Of a stretch of DNA of 64,000 nt, positions 34,801 to 46,800 are shown one piece after another. The DNA comes from Symbiodinium natans (Eukaryota; Sar; Dinophyceae; Suessiales; Symbiodiniaceae), in NCBI GenBank assembly GCA_905221605.1, contig CAJNDS010002477.1:310001-374000 (forward strand), given 5' to 3'. Numbering within the stretch: the stretch's first letter is position 1; the number at the start of each line of letters is the position of its first letter. Under the pieces are notes generated by a model that saw only the letters and a list, made by a program, of their open reading frames with translations, did not search any database and had not been told where the DNA came from. The position numbers and the translations under genes were made by a program.

Positions 34801-37800
34801 CTGGCTTCAGAATGAGCTCAGGTACAGGATGTGTTCACAGTCAACATGTACTGCACACGTGTAGGGATTGTCGTGCCAAGCTCGGCACGCTTGCTTCACA
34901 AAAGTCGCACCTACGACATGCTAGCGAGAGGGTCGCATTAGGCATTTCATCCTTCTTGAAGCTCGATCTAGAACCAGTGCTGAGAACCCGTGACAGGGCA
35001 GAACGAGCTTGGTCCGGATCGCCTCTACCATGGCGGAGGGACCTCCGGGCCTTCCCGGATAATTTTTCGGATTACCGCACAGGAAACGACAGGGCCTGTG
35101 ACCTTCGGACTCTGCCGACGGGGCAAAAGCTGTCTCACTTCCGCGTGGAGGATGGTCGTGATTTTCGAGAAGGTCACATGATGTTTCTTAAGTTTAGCTC
35201 ACTAGAGGCTTACTGCGGCTCTCATTTTTAGGTTGCACCCGGAGCTTTAGGGGCACCATGGCACTGTAAACAAAGAACGCAAAGGTCCACTTTAGCCCTG
35301 GCTTCACAGCCACCCGTCTGAGCCGAAACCCCCTAGGTCCTACGATAACTTCATACGTATACTCAGAGAACGAAGAGAAGACCGGAGTGCCAACCAAGTA
35401 CACCTTTCTACGTACTTCTTTTTCCATGCGAGCAGGGTACTCCCAGGAGGCCAAACTCCACGTCCACGTAGCCAAACGGCTCAGAGCAAGAAGGAGTGAA
35501 GCAGAGGTGTGCCCCGGCGCGGCACGCCTCGCTAAGCTTGAAGAACCTGTGCTGCTGCGCCAGCCCCAACATGTCGACTCATGTCGACCGAAGACCGAAA
35601 GCAAATTCCCAATGTCTACTCTACACGTAATCGAGAAAATATCAACACCAGTCGAAAGGCCTACAACAGCCAACGCATGCCATGAGATGCCACGGCACTG
35701 TGTGCAAACGAAGAGTCTGCCCTTAAACTCGTCGCCCAGTCCTGCAAGCAGCTCACCAGCGTACCTGCCACAGGAATCATCTGGAGGACCTGCAAGAACG
35801 ATTTGAACATCCTGGTGACTGCGAAGAAACACAGGGGTCAACATCGCGATGTGATCAACTCCCTTCTGCTTCACCCAACGGCCAATGAAGATCAAAATCT
35901 TCGCCCCCGGGTCAAGGTCCAATCCACACTCCATCTGCAGCATCTCTTTCGCCTTGAAGCGACGTTCCTTGAGTACCTTGGTCGTGCAAGCTCCAAAAGC
36001 AGCCTCAAGCCCGCACGGCTTCTCAACAGCTTTCTATTCAGCATTCTGCCTGCTAGTTTTGGGCACTTCGCTCACCTTCAAGTGCAGGCCTTACTCTTGT
36101 GGATGCGGCTGAGATGGGCCGAGCGTCACTGATCTCTGCATGTGCATCTGCTGGATCTGTGGCGTTGTCAAGCGCGATGAGGTGCGGCAACCCTGCAAAA
36201 AGTGTCTTTTCACGTGCCAGCTCCACAGCGTAGTTCTCGGCGACAGCGCAGATGCCATGCCCTGCTTGCACCTCGCGAATGTAGGTCACGGCTGCCTTCA
36301 ACATGTTGAAGCGGCCCTCAAACATGCAGTATTTCCGGATCGTGGAAATCTGAATGTTGAAGATGAGGCTGAGTCGGCGCAGCGAGCTCACTGTCTTCCA
36401 GAATCGGTCACAAATGAAGTCTGTCTCGATGACGCCCATGTAGTCTGCATTGTGCAAGACGAGAATGATTGGAAGCTGCTTCTCTCGCGACAAGTATAGC
36501 GGTGCCATTGCAGCATGGTAGTCCATGCAATGGTACACATCCGGAGCAAGCTCACTAAGGAGAAGAGCCACTGCCTGATTCCAAAGTGAGAAATATCGAA
36601 GAGTAGCCACCTTTGTCATGGAGCTGGGATACGGCGCCTTCTTCTCCTGCTTGGTGAAGTAGTCATGCTTCAAGATGTACCACACTCTGGTGATGCCCTC
36701 GAACTCACTCTGCATGGTGTAGACTATAACCTCTTGAGGCTTGCCATCCACCACGATGCTGAACTTGGTGAACTCATCCATTTCACCATAGTTCACATCG
36801 CCAAACATGGGGTGCACCAGGCTCATGATGCCCGGAGGATGCTCCTTGAGCATCTGGTCCAGGACCTTGCCAAGCCCGCCTGCACTCACCTTGACACCCC
36901 TTTCCGGGATGGTGTGCTCGATCGCTGCCACGAGGATATGGCGCGGCTCGACGCGCACACCCTGGGGCTGAGAGATTTTAGGTGGAGTGGGCTCCATGAC
37001 CACGCTCAAGTAGATGCTGGTCCGGGCATTGCCCAGCAAAATCAGGACCACCGTTGCAAGCCAGAGTATGGTCGTTGCCAACGTGGGGAACATTGGGAAC
37101 ATTGAGCTCTGAGTCTCGCAGCTGTACTCCTCAAGCGGGGGAAGGCTGGCCCCTTTGCACACCTTGGTTTCAGAACGCCACCCCCCGAACCCGCTGCGAT
37201 TCGTTGCTTTACGAACAGAGCAGGACATGCTCAAAGAGAAATGTTCAAAGAAACATCCTAGACACTGACCATTCCCCGACGTCGTCTGCCTCCACAGAGC
37301 CAACCGGGGCGAAGATGCCCACGTGGCTGGTGGCCAAGTTGCCAGGCACGAGCAGGTAACTGACGTTATTGTCCGTGAAGACCACGGCCAGCCGTGAGGG
37401 GTTGAACAAGTCCACGAAAGCCTGGCCCTCTGGATACGGCTGCTCGAGATTTGGGAAGACATACTTGGAGTGGTCTGCACTCGGAGTCTCCACCATCCTC
37501 AGCACAACCAACATGGCGCGCGGCTGCTCGGTCCCAGCGTTGCCGTCGCCCACCTTCCAATAGGCAAGCTCCTGCTCGACACCCCCCATGGCCTTGGCTG
37601 GGAAGTCGAGCGCAGTGCGCAAGGGGTAGCACGCCTTCCGCATGCGAATCAGGGCCCGTGTCAGCCGGTAGATGGGATTGCGGGTGTCCAGCAGCGGATC
37701 CTCGCACCAATGTGGGCTGCTCGCACCCTGCAGGGACGTGTCAATCCCAGCCTGGCAAGCCGATTCAAGCTAAAGCGTTTGGGGGTCTAAGGCGACGTTA

Positions 37801-40800
37801 AGATCTCACTCTCGCACCCACAGCAAGTAGCAGAACTGCACGACGTTTCTTCCCTCTTAACCCAGTGCCCAGGACGGGCGTGAAAATGAAATTCACCCCA
37901 AACCCGCACCTGGGCTTGGATGCTCGGCACTGCCGACCCCAAGCGGAAGGGCCCAGAGGAGAACATGTCCTGTGCGTGGTGCTTAGGGCTCTTAGGGCTG
38001 AGGAAGATGAGGACTAAAGGCTCAGGATGTTTAGGGTAATTAGCTTGCAGGTCTGACGGCGTCTGTCTGTGTCCTGGCGCCAGTAGCCAGGGTCCATCCG
38101 ATTCGCGAAGGAGGTGTAGTCGCAGCCGATGAGGATGGCCTCCGCGACCTCATCCCGCATGCCTCCTGAAATCATGCTCGCCTTCTTCTCCTGGCTCATG
38201 GGTGGCGGTCCCGATTCAGAATGAATCTTAAAGGTCTTGTAAATCTTACAGGGTATGGAAGTTTTTTAACCTTGGGCTCTGCTCCTATCTTGAAGCGGGC
38301 CATGACGCTCTACCGATCTCTACCGTCTTAGGACAGTCTTCCACACGTCTCCTTCTTCTCCTCAGCATTGCGGTAGCAGATGCCATTCAAGCCCATCTCC
38401 GCTCCGTTATAGATGTCCGGGATTCCATACCTTGGCGATTTTTAAGCAGCTTTGACCAGCGGTATGTCAAAGTGCCATGAGTGCCGGGAGGAAACACCGT
38501 CCACCGTCCCGGCACTCATGGTCGAATCATGATGGGTGATGACACTAGACTGGCAAGCAACAGAGAATACCCCAAAGCTATTTGTGGACCTGTCACAGCT
38601 TATGCAGTCGTAGACGGTTCCAAATTGGGCTCTCTATGGATAACAATATGCAGCAACGGTGTTGACTGACAAGCAAGGGATAGCAAGGGGATTGGGAGGG
38701 AATGGAGAAGGTCTGGGGAAGGTGAGCGCGACAGGACTGGACTGACAGCACTGCTTTTCCGAACAGCTCGGGGCCGAGGCTCCAGCCCTATCTTGGACTC
38801 TTGGCGTCGCACGAATTCCGCATTGGCTAGCCGGAGCGCGGCGCCATGCAGCAAGCGGGTGTCCTTTTCGTCATCAAGGAGGACGCGGATGTGTTCCGCG
38901 ATGGCACCGGATGGGCCGGCCGCAAAGCCCCGACGAGCACGCCGATCACGCCGCAGATTGTCGAGGAAAGCTTCCTGGGGGAGGGGGCATGCTTGATCAG
39001 GCGCGTGCCGGAGCGCGGCTGGCGGCACGGGTGCGTGAGGTTCCTGCGGTCGCCGCTGCGGGTCGCAGAGCTCGGCGAAAGTGTCAGGACCTCCTGTGGC
39101 GAGCGGTTCTGCTGTCAAGGCGCGCGCGGCGGGAGGTGCACGAAGTCGACACCGGCCGTGCCGCCAACTGCGGCGACCCGATGGCAACGCAGAAGGGACA
39201 CACCCGGCGGCGGTCGGGGTTCAGGTGCATCGTTGGAGGTGAACGTGCGGAGTGCGTAGTCAGGGACAGCCTCGCGCACCGTAGGCTCGCCGGCAATGCG
39301 CTCAGGGATGTGCAAGCTATGGCATCCAGGAGAATCCTATTGACTGTTGACACGTCAACAACCGCATGCGCGCAAACCTGTTTGGGACCGGACACTCCCA
39401 CCCCCCACCCTACCAATCGGGATGAAGGCTCTGGATCTCCCCCAAACTATCCCAAACTCAGACTCTCACCGAAAACCCCAAGGCAGACCCAGGCACCAGG
39501 TGAAGCTCCACGCGAGGCTCACTTGGAGCCGCCAAAGGTCTTCGGCGAAGTGTCCTCCTTGCCTTGGGGGCGGAGATGGATTCAGAGAAGTTTTGTGTGG
39601 TATGGGTTGAAGAGTCCAAATTCAGGGGGTGCATTAGAAATCCTGCCTTCCAAACACATCGCAACCCTTTGTTTCTCTCCAAGCTGCTGCGACAAGAGTT
39701 TGGGTGTGTCCTTCGACTCCGCTGAGGCCATGCTTGAGTGGATGTCGCCCTGAGAGGCGATGATTTGCCGGGATCTTGTCACGGCCACCTCAGGGAGCTT
39801 GCCATGGATGGCTCACCCATCTGAACTTGGGGGGGTAGGCCTCTACGAACTGTTGTTGATGTCATTACGATCATGTCGCTGCGATCGTTAGACTTTCGCT
39901 GTGTGTTCTGGTCAAGCCATGTGCTGCTTCCATGTGTGACAGTAGCTTCCGCGCACCTGCGCATTTCTGGCCTGTACTCTACTTTTGGCAAAACAATTGG
40001 AGGAAGTATGGCGCTCGTCCTCCCTCCCTCACATCCGTTGGCAAAACAACTGCGTGATGTGCTACACAGCTGCTGTGCATGTTTGGACACTGACGGGGAG
40101 TGTGCTTAAGTTGTGTTTGGCTACCCAGACCGCGTCCACCAGGTGGTCATTCACGTCTTGACAGCTACACCTCCGCCGCATGCAGTGCACCATCGAGTCT
40201 TCATGCAGGGCGCCGGTGTGTGGCGGCACCATCGTGTGCATTGCACAGCCTGTGCGCTTCACTTGAAGAGTGCGTTGCGCAGCTTGTGCATGCTAGTGCT
40301 GTTTACTGCTTGTTTGTGGAGCACCTGGTAGGCCTTCCCCCGCATGCACGACAGGCTAAGGAAACTGCAGTCGCAGGTCTTCAACAAGCACTTCAAAGCA
40401 CACGCAGATGCATGTCACAGGGGAATCCCAGCAAGGAAGTTCCAAAATGCCCACCTGCCATTCCTCACGGTCATAGAGGTCCATCGGCTTCGACGATCCT
40501 GCAGCAATCTCCCGGACCAGGAAAGACTCCTGGATGGGATAGGTCGCCAAGAAGCCGGGCTTCGCCGGAGAGAGCGCGCTGTAGTAAGGGCACATGTCAT
40601 CCAGCACGCCTTGCACTTTCTTGGGCAACAGCCCTGGCCCCGTCGGTCCCTGGACCTTGCCGACGTGCATGAAGCCAAAGGGGGTAGTTGCCTGCTGGAC
40701 CTCTCCGAGCACGAAGAAGTTCCCCTTCCCCAGCGCCGCCGCGTAGTAGCGCAGGTTGGTGGCCAGAAATGCCGAGAAGTCGGCGGTGATGTGCGCCACC

Positions 40801-43800
40801 GCACTCACCCGGTATCCATCCACGTCAGCAAACGCTATCCAGTACTTCAGAAGGTTGGTGAAGAGCTCCTGCAAATGCACATCCATGGTGTTCAGCTCGA
40901 AGTAGGTTGTAGAGAAGAACTCAGGAAACACGAACCCTGCTTCGATGGAGGTGGCATTCTCCAGCTCCAGCCTCAGGAAGTCCGTTCCCCCGGGCCGGTA
41001 CATGGCCTTCGGGCCACACCGAACAAAGAAGGCCTGGTGTCGCATGTACTGGGGCAAAGCATCGCCCCAGGCCATCTCCTTGCGAGAAGCGCTTGGAAAA
41101 AGTGGGAAGCCACGATCCGTGCCCCAATAGGCTTGCTCTGTTTCCTTGACGCACTCACTGACGGAATCGACGGCGGGATTCGAGGTGTAACCGAGCCCTT
41201 CGGCACAGATGTGGTTCACCTGGACGTCCAGGACGACTCGCATGTCCAGGGCGTGGGCATCCTGCACCAGATCCCGGAGCAGCTCCGGGCTGCCAAAGCC
41301 CGGATCGATCTTGGAGAGGTCCGAGGTGCAAGACCCATGGTACTCCCCGCCTCCGTTCAGGAAGATCGGGGACAGCACCACCGTGGAGACGCCCAGCTGC
41401 TTCAGGTACCTCTTCGCAAGAGTTCGTTTCTCAGACCCCGGTTCCCACAGCCTCCCAGCACCTTGCAAGCGCCTTGCAAGCGCCTTGCAGCTAATCTTGA
41501 TCGGATCCCAGCCCCTGAGAAGCCAAGTCACATGAGCCGGCCCTTGACTCCCTGCAAGTCCCCACCATGACGCCACTGGTGGATGGACCACGGCTGCCCT
41601 TCCTTTATCTCCTGAACAGGGCGGAGCTTAGAGTCTTAGCACAGTGAGCTTAGCACAGTGAGCTTAGCACTGAGCTTAGCCGATCTGGGGAATAGGGCGA
41701 CGAGGGATTCTGAGGGGTTGAAGGGTTTTTGAGAGGGCGCGTGGGGTTCGAGGCTCCTCCCTTTGGAAGTTCGGAAGGTTGGATTCGTCGTTGGATAAGT
41801 CGCCGTTGGCAAAGCGGTCTACGAGAATGCTGTAGGCCACGTCCTCGTGCCAGGAGTTGGGGGAGTCCTTGCGCGAGTACCCCGTGGAGTCGAACTCAGC
41901 CTCGGCCTGGGGTTTGGGGCAGAATTTTTTCGTAGAGTCTTTAGAGACATTAGGGTGCGGGGTCGGGGTTCTGACTTCACTGATTCATGGCCTCAAGCAG
42001 GCGGTTGCGGCTCCACTCGAGTGTCTCCTGCATCGACGGGTCCAGGCCAAATGGCGACGGCGGCGCCTGCGAGGCACTTCGGGCATCCTCCATTGTCAGA
42101 TTCCGAGGTGGGCAGGTCTTCAACGCTATCGACGTTGTAGTCACGGTGGTGGCGCCAAACTTTGAGCACTTGGAGAGGTCGGGAGTAACCGTGTAGTTGA
42201 GCAAAAGGTCATTGAACAGCACACAGCATGTTGTAGGGGCGCCGCTTGGAACGGTGCTAACCTTCCTCTTGCAGCACGAAAACGTACCGCAGCTGCGCAT
42301 TGCATCGGAGTAATCGTTCGCCTTATACTCCACACAACGATGAACACCAACCGTCGCACACCACTCTTGATCTTCTCCGGCTCTGAAACCATGAGGTTCC
42401 CACTCTGGGTTCTCTGCTGGCTCACACTCAGGAGCTGCTGTGGAACAAAGGTGGCTGAACCAAACATTAGCGTTTCCGGCTCCAGAGACTATGCCCTCAT
42501 GCGCTGACCAGTGGCCTCGTTCTTCCATCCACTGCCTCATGGCCTCTGATCCCAACCTTTGCGGATCTACCTGGAAGGTGTAGTACCGTGCATCGAACGA
42601 CGGCATGTTGTATAGGAGGTCCCTCGAGGCTTGGAGCCCGTATGATACGGTCCAATCCCGGAAGGGCGCAAACTTGCCTGTCATGAAACGGTCCAGGGTG
42701 ATGTTGGTCGCCCAGGTAAAGTGGTCCAGCTTCACCATCGACCCCGCATCTGATCGGCCCCAGCGATTAAAATCACCACGCAAGTGCATGGACTCATGCC
42801 AGCTGGCCAGGCAAGGGACTTCCGAACCTTTCTCAAGATCCCAGCTCAAGCAGTCAGCAACGATGAAGCTGGCACTGTGTTCGGCATGGTATTGCACCAG
42901 CACCGGGACACCGGGAGAGCTTTGCCATGCCGTTCTCGGCTCCGCCGACTTCCATGCAGACCAGTCTCCACCCACGTTCTTGATGCGGACCCACTCTGCC
43001 CCTGTGGCGTTGTGGCAGATTCGTGTCCAGTTGCCGCAGATGAGGCCAGGGACGCTGTGCAGCCACGGGCGGCTGAGGACCCCGAAGCTCCGGTCCACGA
43101 CGAAGGTGGAGCGGAAACTGGCGAACATCGGAATCCCATCCTGCGATGTCGCTGTGTCGAGGATGGACAGTGAGTGGACACGGTTGCTGACCGAGGCCGC
43201 ATCCAGCTCAAGCACGATCGCATCGCATTGCGACGTCGCGCATCGGAATGCAGCTGGCTGTCCATCGAAAAGTGCTGCAGACAGGACTGAAGGCTGCATT
43301 GCACGGTCAAACTGTATCGTGATGTTCACTGTCTCCCCAGGATCAGCTGACCACGCCGCAACCGAACCGTGAGCAGGGTTCACAGACACAACAGACGGGG
43401 GGACGCTCGCCACAGGTACCGGGACCATGACATAAGCGGCGAGAGGAGGCAACGCAATGGAAACGTCACGAGTCGGGCTGACAGTCTTCCTCAATGGGTT
43501 TCGGACTTCCAAGCTGTCCATGAGCTGAGTCCCGCTCACCCAGGACACAGGAATCCTGACAGTCTTGTTCTCAACCGTCTCAAAACTGGCAACGACCAAG
43601 ACCTTGCTGAAGCTGTCGCATCCACGCTCGAACACGAGCACTCCAGGGATCTGCGGGTTCGGTGCCGTGACGGCATCACACTCCTCCTTTCCGAAGTCAC
43701 CAAAGTACCAGCGTCGAAGCGCATTCAACCGAGCAATGTACCCTTGGCAAGTGGAAGTGAGCAGGGACAAATGCATCACTTTACATGCCGGCATGAGCAT

Positions 43801-46800
43801 CCACTGCAGTGCGCGACATGGACAGCCAAGTCGACATGTCTTTAAGAGCCAGCCGCAAGAGAGAACAGCTGAATCCTCATAAACCCAAAGCACTACATCC
43901 TAAAGCCCAGTCACGATAAGTGCTGCTGGTCATGTCGAAGCTGTCCCGGTCCGCGGGGTTTCCATCCGGACGAGTCCGAATCGCTTGCCAAGCCAAGGAA
44001 GCGCTCAGCTCCTGAAAAACCATGCAAAGTCAAGTTCAGGGTTGAGAGGTTGCGGCTTTGGGTCTAGATTTCAGCCTTCATGCACGTTCTACGGTGTCAG
44101 GTTTTGGGCTTGAGTCTTGAGGGTTGAGGCTTCGACACATAACTAAACCTTCAGTGCTTTCAGAGGCGAGATTGAAAAGGTCCTGCCTCGCGAGCCCATC
44201 CATCCAGTGCACTTCCTGGGGTGTTGAAATCCTGCTCATCACCTGCATAGTGAAGTGGGATTCCAGGCCTCAATGAGACGAGGGGAGGCAATGGAAACCC
44301 CAAGCACGCAGGATGCATGTTGTGCTATCTATGAAGCTCAGGCCAGCGCCAAAACGTGATGACGGCCAGACACATCCTCATCTCAGCCTTGCCCGTCATA
44401 CTCTGCATGCGCCAGTTGTCATGGTTATTGCAAAAGGTCCACATGGCATACTCAGATCTGTTGGTGGTTGGGTCGAACGTGTCAATCATCTTGTTCTCCT
44501 CCGTGTATGCCAATAGCAAACCATCTGCATACTGCGAGTCCTTGTAAACCATGGAGGTGAATATGTACCAATAATACGGATACACAATGCCACCTTTCAA
44601 GGTGGCTATACCATCGATGAAGACATCTTGTCCATACCTTAGGCAGTCATGAAACCCTGCCCATACCTTGGCACCTTCTCTAGCTGATGCCACAGAGGAG
44701 CCCAAAACTAAGCAGTCGACATGGTGTTGTCCCTGCCTCTGCCAGTCATGGTAGCATAACGTGAGGGCGTCACATAGAACTCGCCGAAGATTCCGAAGCG
44801 CTCCTTTCCAAGCGATGCAGCATGTTGCCGCATGGCAGGCGCCCATGTTTTGAAGAAGTTCAGCGGCACTTGCATGGGCGTGTCCTCGCAACTGGAGCTT
44901 GTGTCTGCGGAAAACCATCTACAGAACCACAAGCGACAAAACTCTGTCACGGGAACAGCTACACAGCTACGTGCATCTGTGGCTCGACTCGAAAGCCGTC
45001 AATGTCACAACTTTCAATCAGTGCCCTGGTCATTGCAATGTACTTCTGCTGCACACGTTCATGCTCCAGTCTTAGGTCATCCATGATGCCATAGATCTTG
45101 CCAGAATTGATTTCCCACGGGTCAAAGTAGTCTACCAAGTCTCCATTGTGATGAAAGTCTGACAAATCATATGTACCACCACCCGTATCCGTAAAGCCCC
45201 TGCCGTACTGGTCGTATGCTGTGCCGTTATACTGCGCGCTTGGGACCCACGTGTTGTCATAGTAGAAGTCTTGGTAGGGCTGCTTTCCAGCAGGTGTGTC
45301 GTGCAGCAAGCTCTCTTCCTCACATGCAACTCAAAGGAGCGACGCATCTCACATCGAATCAAACTACGTAACTACGACAAAGCAACAGAGTCCAACAGGA
45401 AGCAAATGAGAGCAGAGTGAGAAGAGGAAGAGAGAGAGAGAGAGAGAGAGCGAGCGAGAGAGAGGCAGGATGAGGCAGGCATGACAAGCCCAGCGTCCTT
45501 TCGCGCTTGTAAGAGATATTCGCGCAAGCCTCCATCTTCGTGAAATCGAAATGGTGCCTGGGTGTACTCGTGACCCTCGAAGAAGAACTCATTCGCCATG
45601 TGGTTCATGACGACCTGGTCCCGAGTACCATGTCTACAGTATTAGCGTCTCATCACCTCCACCTTAAGATTCCTGACATTGCTTTAAACACTTTAAAAGG
45701 AGTCGAGCCCTTCCCCGAGCCATCTGCGAGTGAAAATCTGAGCTCAAAGCGTCCACGATCACATACATTCCCAGGTCATGCGCTGTTGTGACGAGATTGC
45801 GGAGCTCTTGGAGCGTACCCATTCGTTGATCAAGGAGCGTGAAGTCGATCTGTGCATACCTAAATTGTCACGTGTGCGACTGAAAGCTCCTACTTCGGAA
45901 AGCGATCAGAAGTAGTGTTGTAGCCGGTCACCAACAAACTCCAAGAACCCTGCATCCCCAACTCTGAGCCCCGAGACGGTGAAGAGCATGGAGCCTCTCT
46001 CTGTTCCCTCAACAACTTGCTTCTGAGACTCTGATGATAGTCATTGAAGCCATTCTGGAAGATAGGTGAGATCCACACGGCCTGACCGGTTCACGGATGG
46101 TGATCAAGACAAAAGTTGAAAGACCGTTGGCAGAGGTCACATCGATCCAGAGAACCTAGCGCCCTTGATTGTGACAGCGCGAACCTTCCCCGAAAGAAGC
46201 AAAAAACAAAGCCAAGCCCGCCTGGCAACCCAGACCCTTGATGTAAGGCAGCTTGCTGGTCAGGCCAACAAAGTCGCCTCCGTGCCTGGCACGCTCGGGG
46301 AGGCAGCTGTTCCCAACAACCAAATTCGTAGAATCACCGCGATGAGGACGTGGTAAGTGCTAGTCTGGCTGGGATCCGCATCTAGAAACATCCGCCCAAA
46401 ACAGCGGGCGTTGCGGGGATCCATGTTAGCACGGGCTGCTAGTCACGCAATGGAAGGACCACAGACGACTGCGAAATCATGTGCACAAGAACGCCAAGAG
46501 CAAGTGCCATCAGGTGCCTGTAGGTCATGTCTCTGACATCAAAACCTCCCTGAAAGAGCTCGTTGTTGCGAGGATCGCCATCAGCAAATCGGTCAGTGAT
46601 AAGCTGATAAATGGACAATGACCGCCAGTCCTCACAAAGCTCTCCATGATGGTTTCACCAAACTTATAACGCCCAAGGTCATGGACAATCTCCTGACACC
46701 CCGGTTCGAGGTCCTTCGGAGATGGAAAGTACACGTGGTTCTGCCACTTGCCTCTGTACTTGTGCGGCTCATGCCTCGGTTTGCATGCAGAATAGCCGAG

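Noticed and set aside
38911-39753. 280-codon plus-strand frame
   Set aside because: Arg/Ala/Pro-rich shadow of the GC-rich RT fragment on the minus strand.
40344-41570. 408-codon plus-strand frame
   Set aside because: It is the antisense shadow of the second GH13 exon (40,455-41,409), whose minus-strand translation matches the amylase family along its length.
42605-43372. 255-codon plus-strand frame
   Set aside because: Antisense to the large linker exon; no motif of its own.
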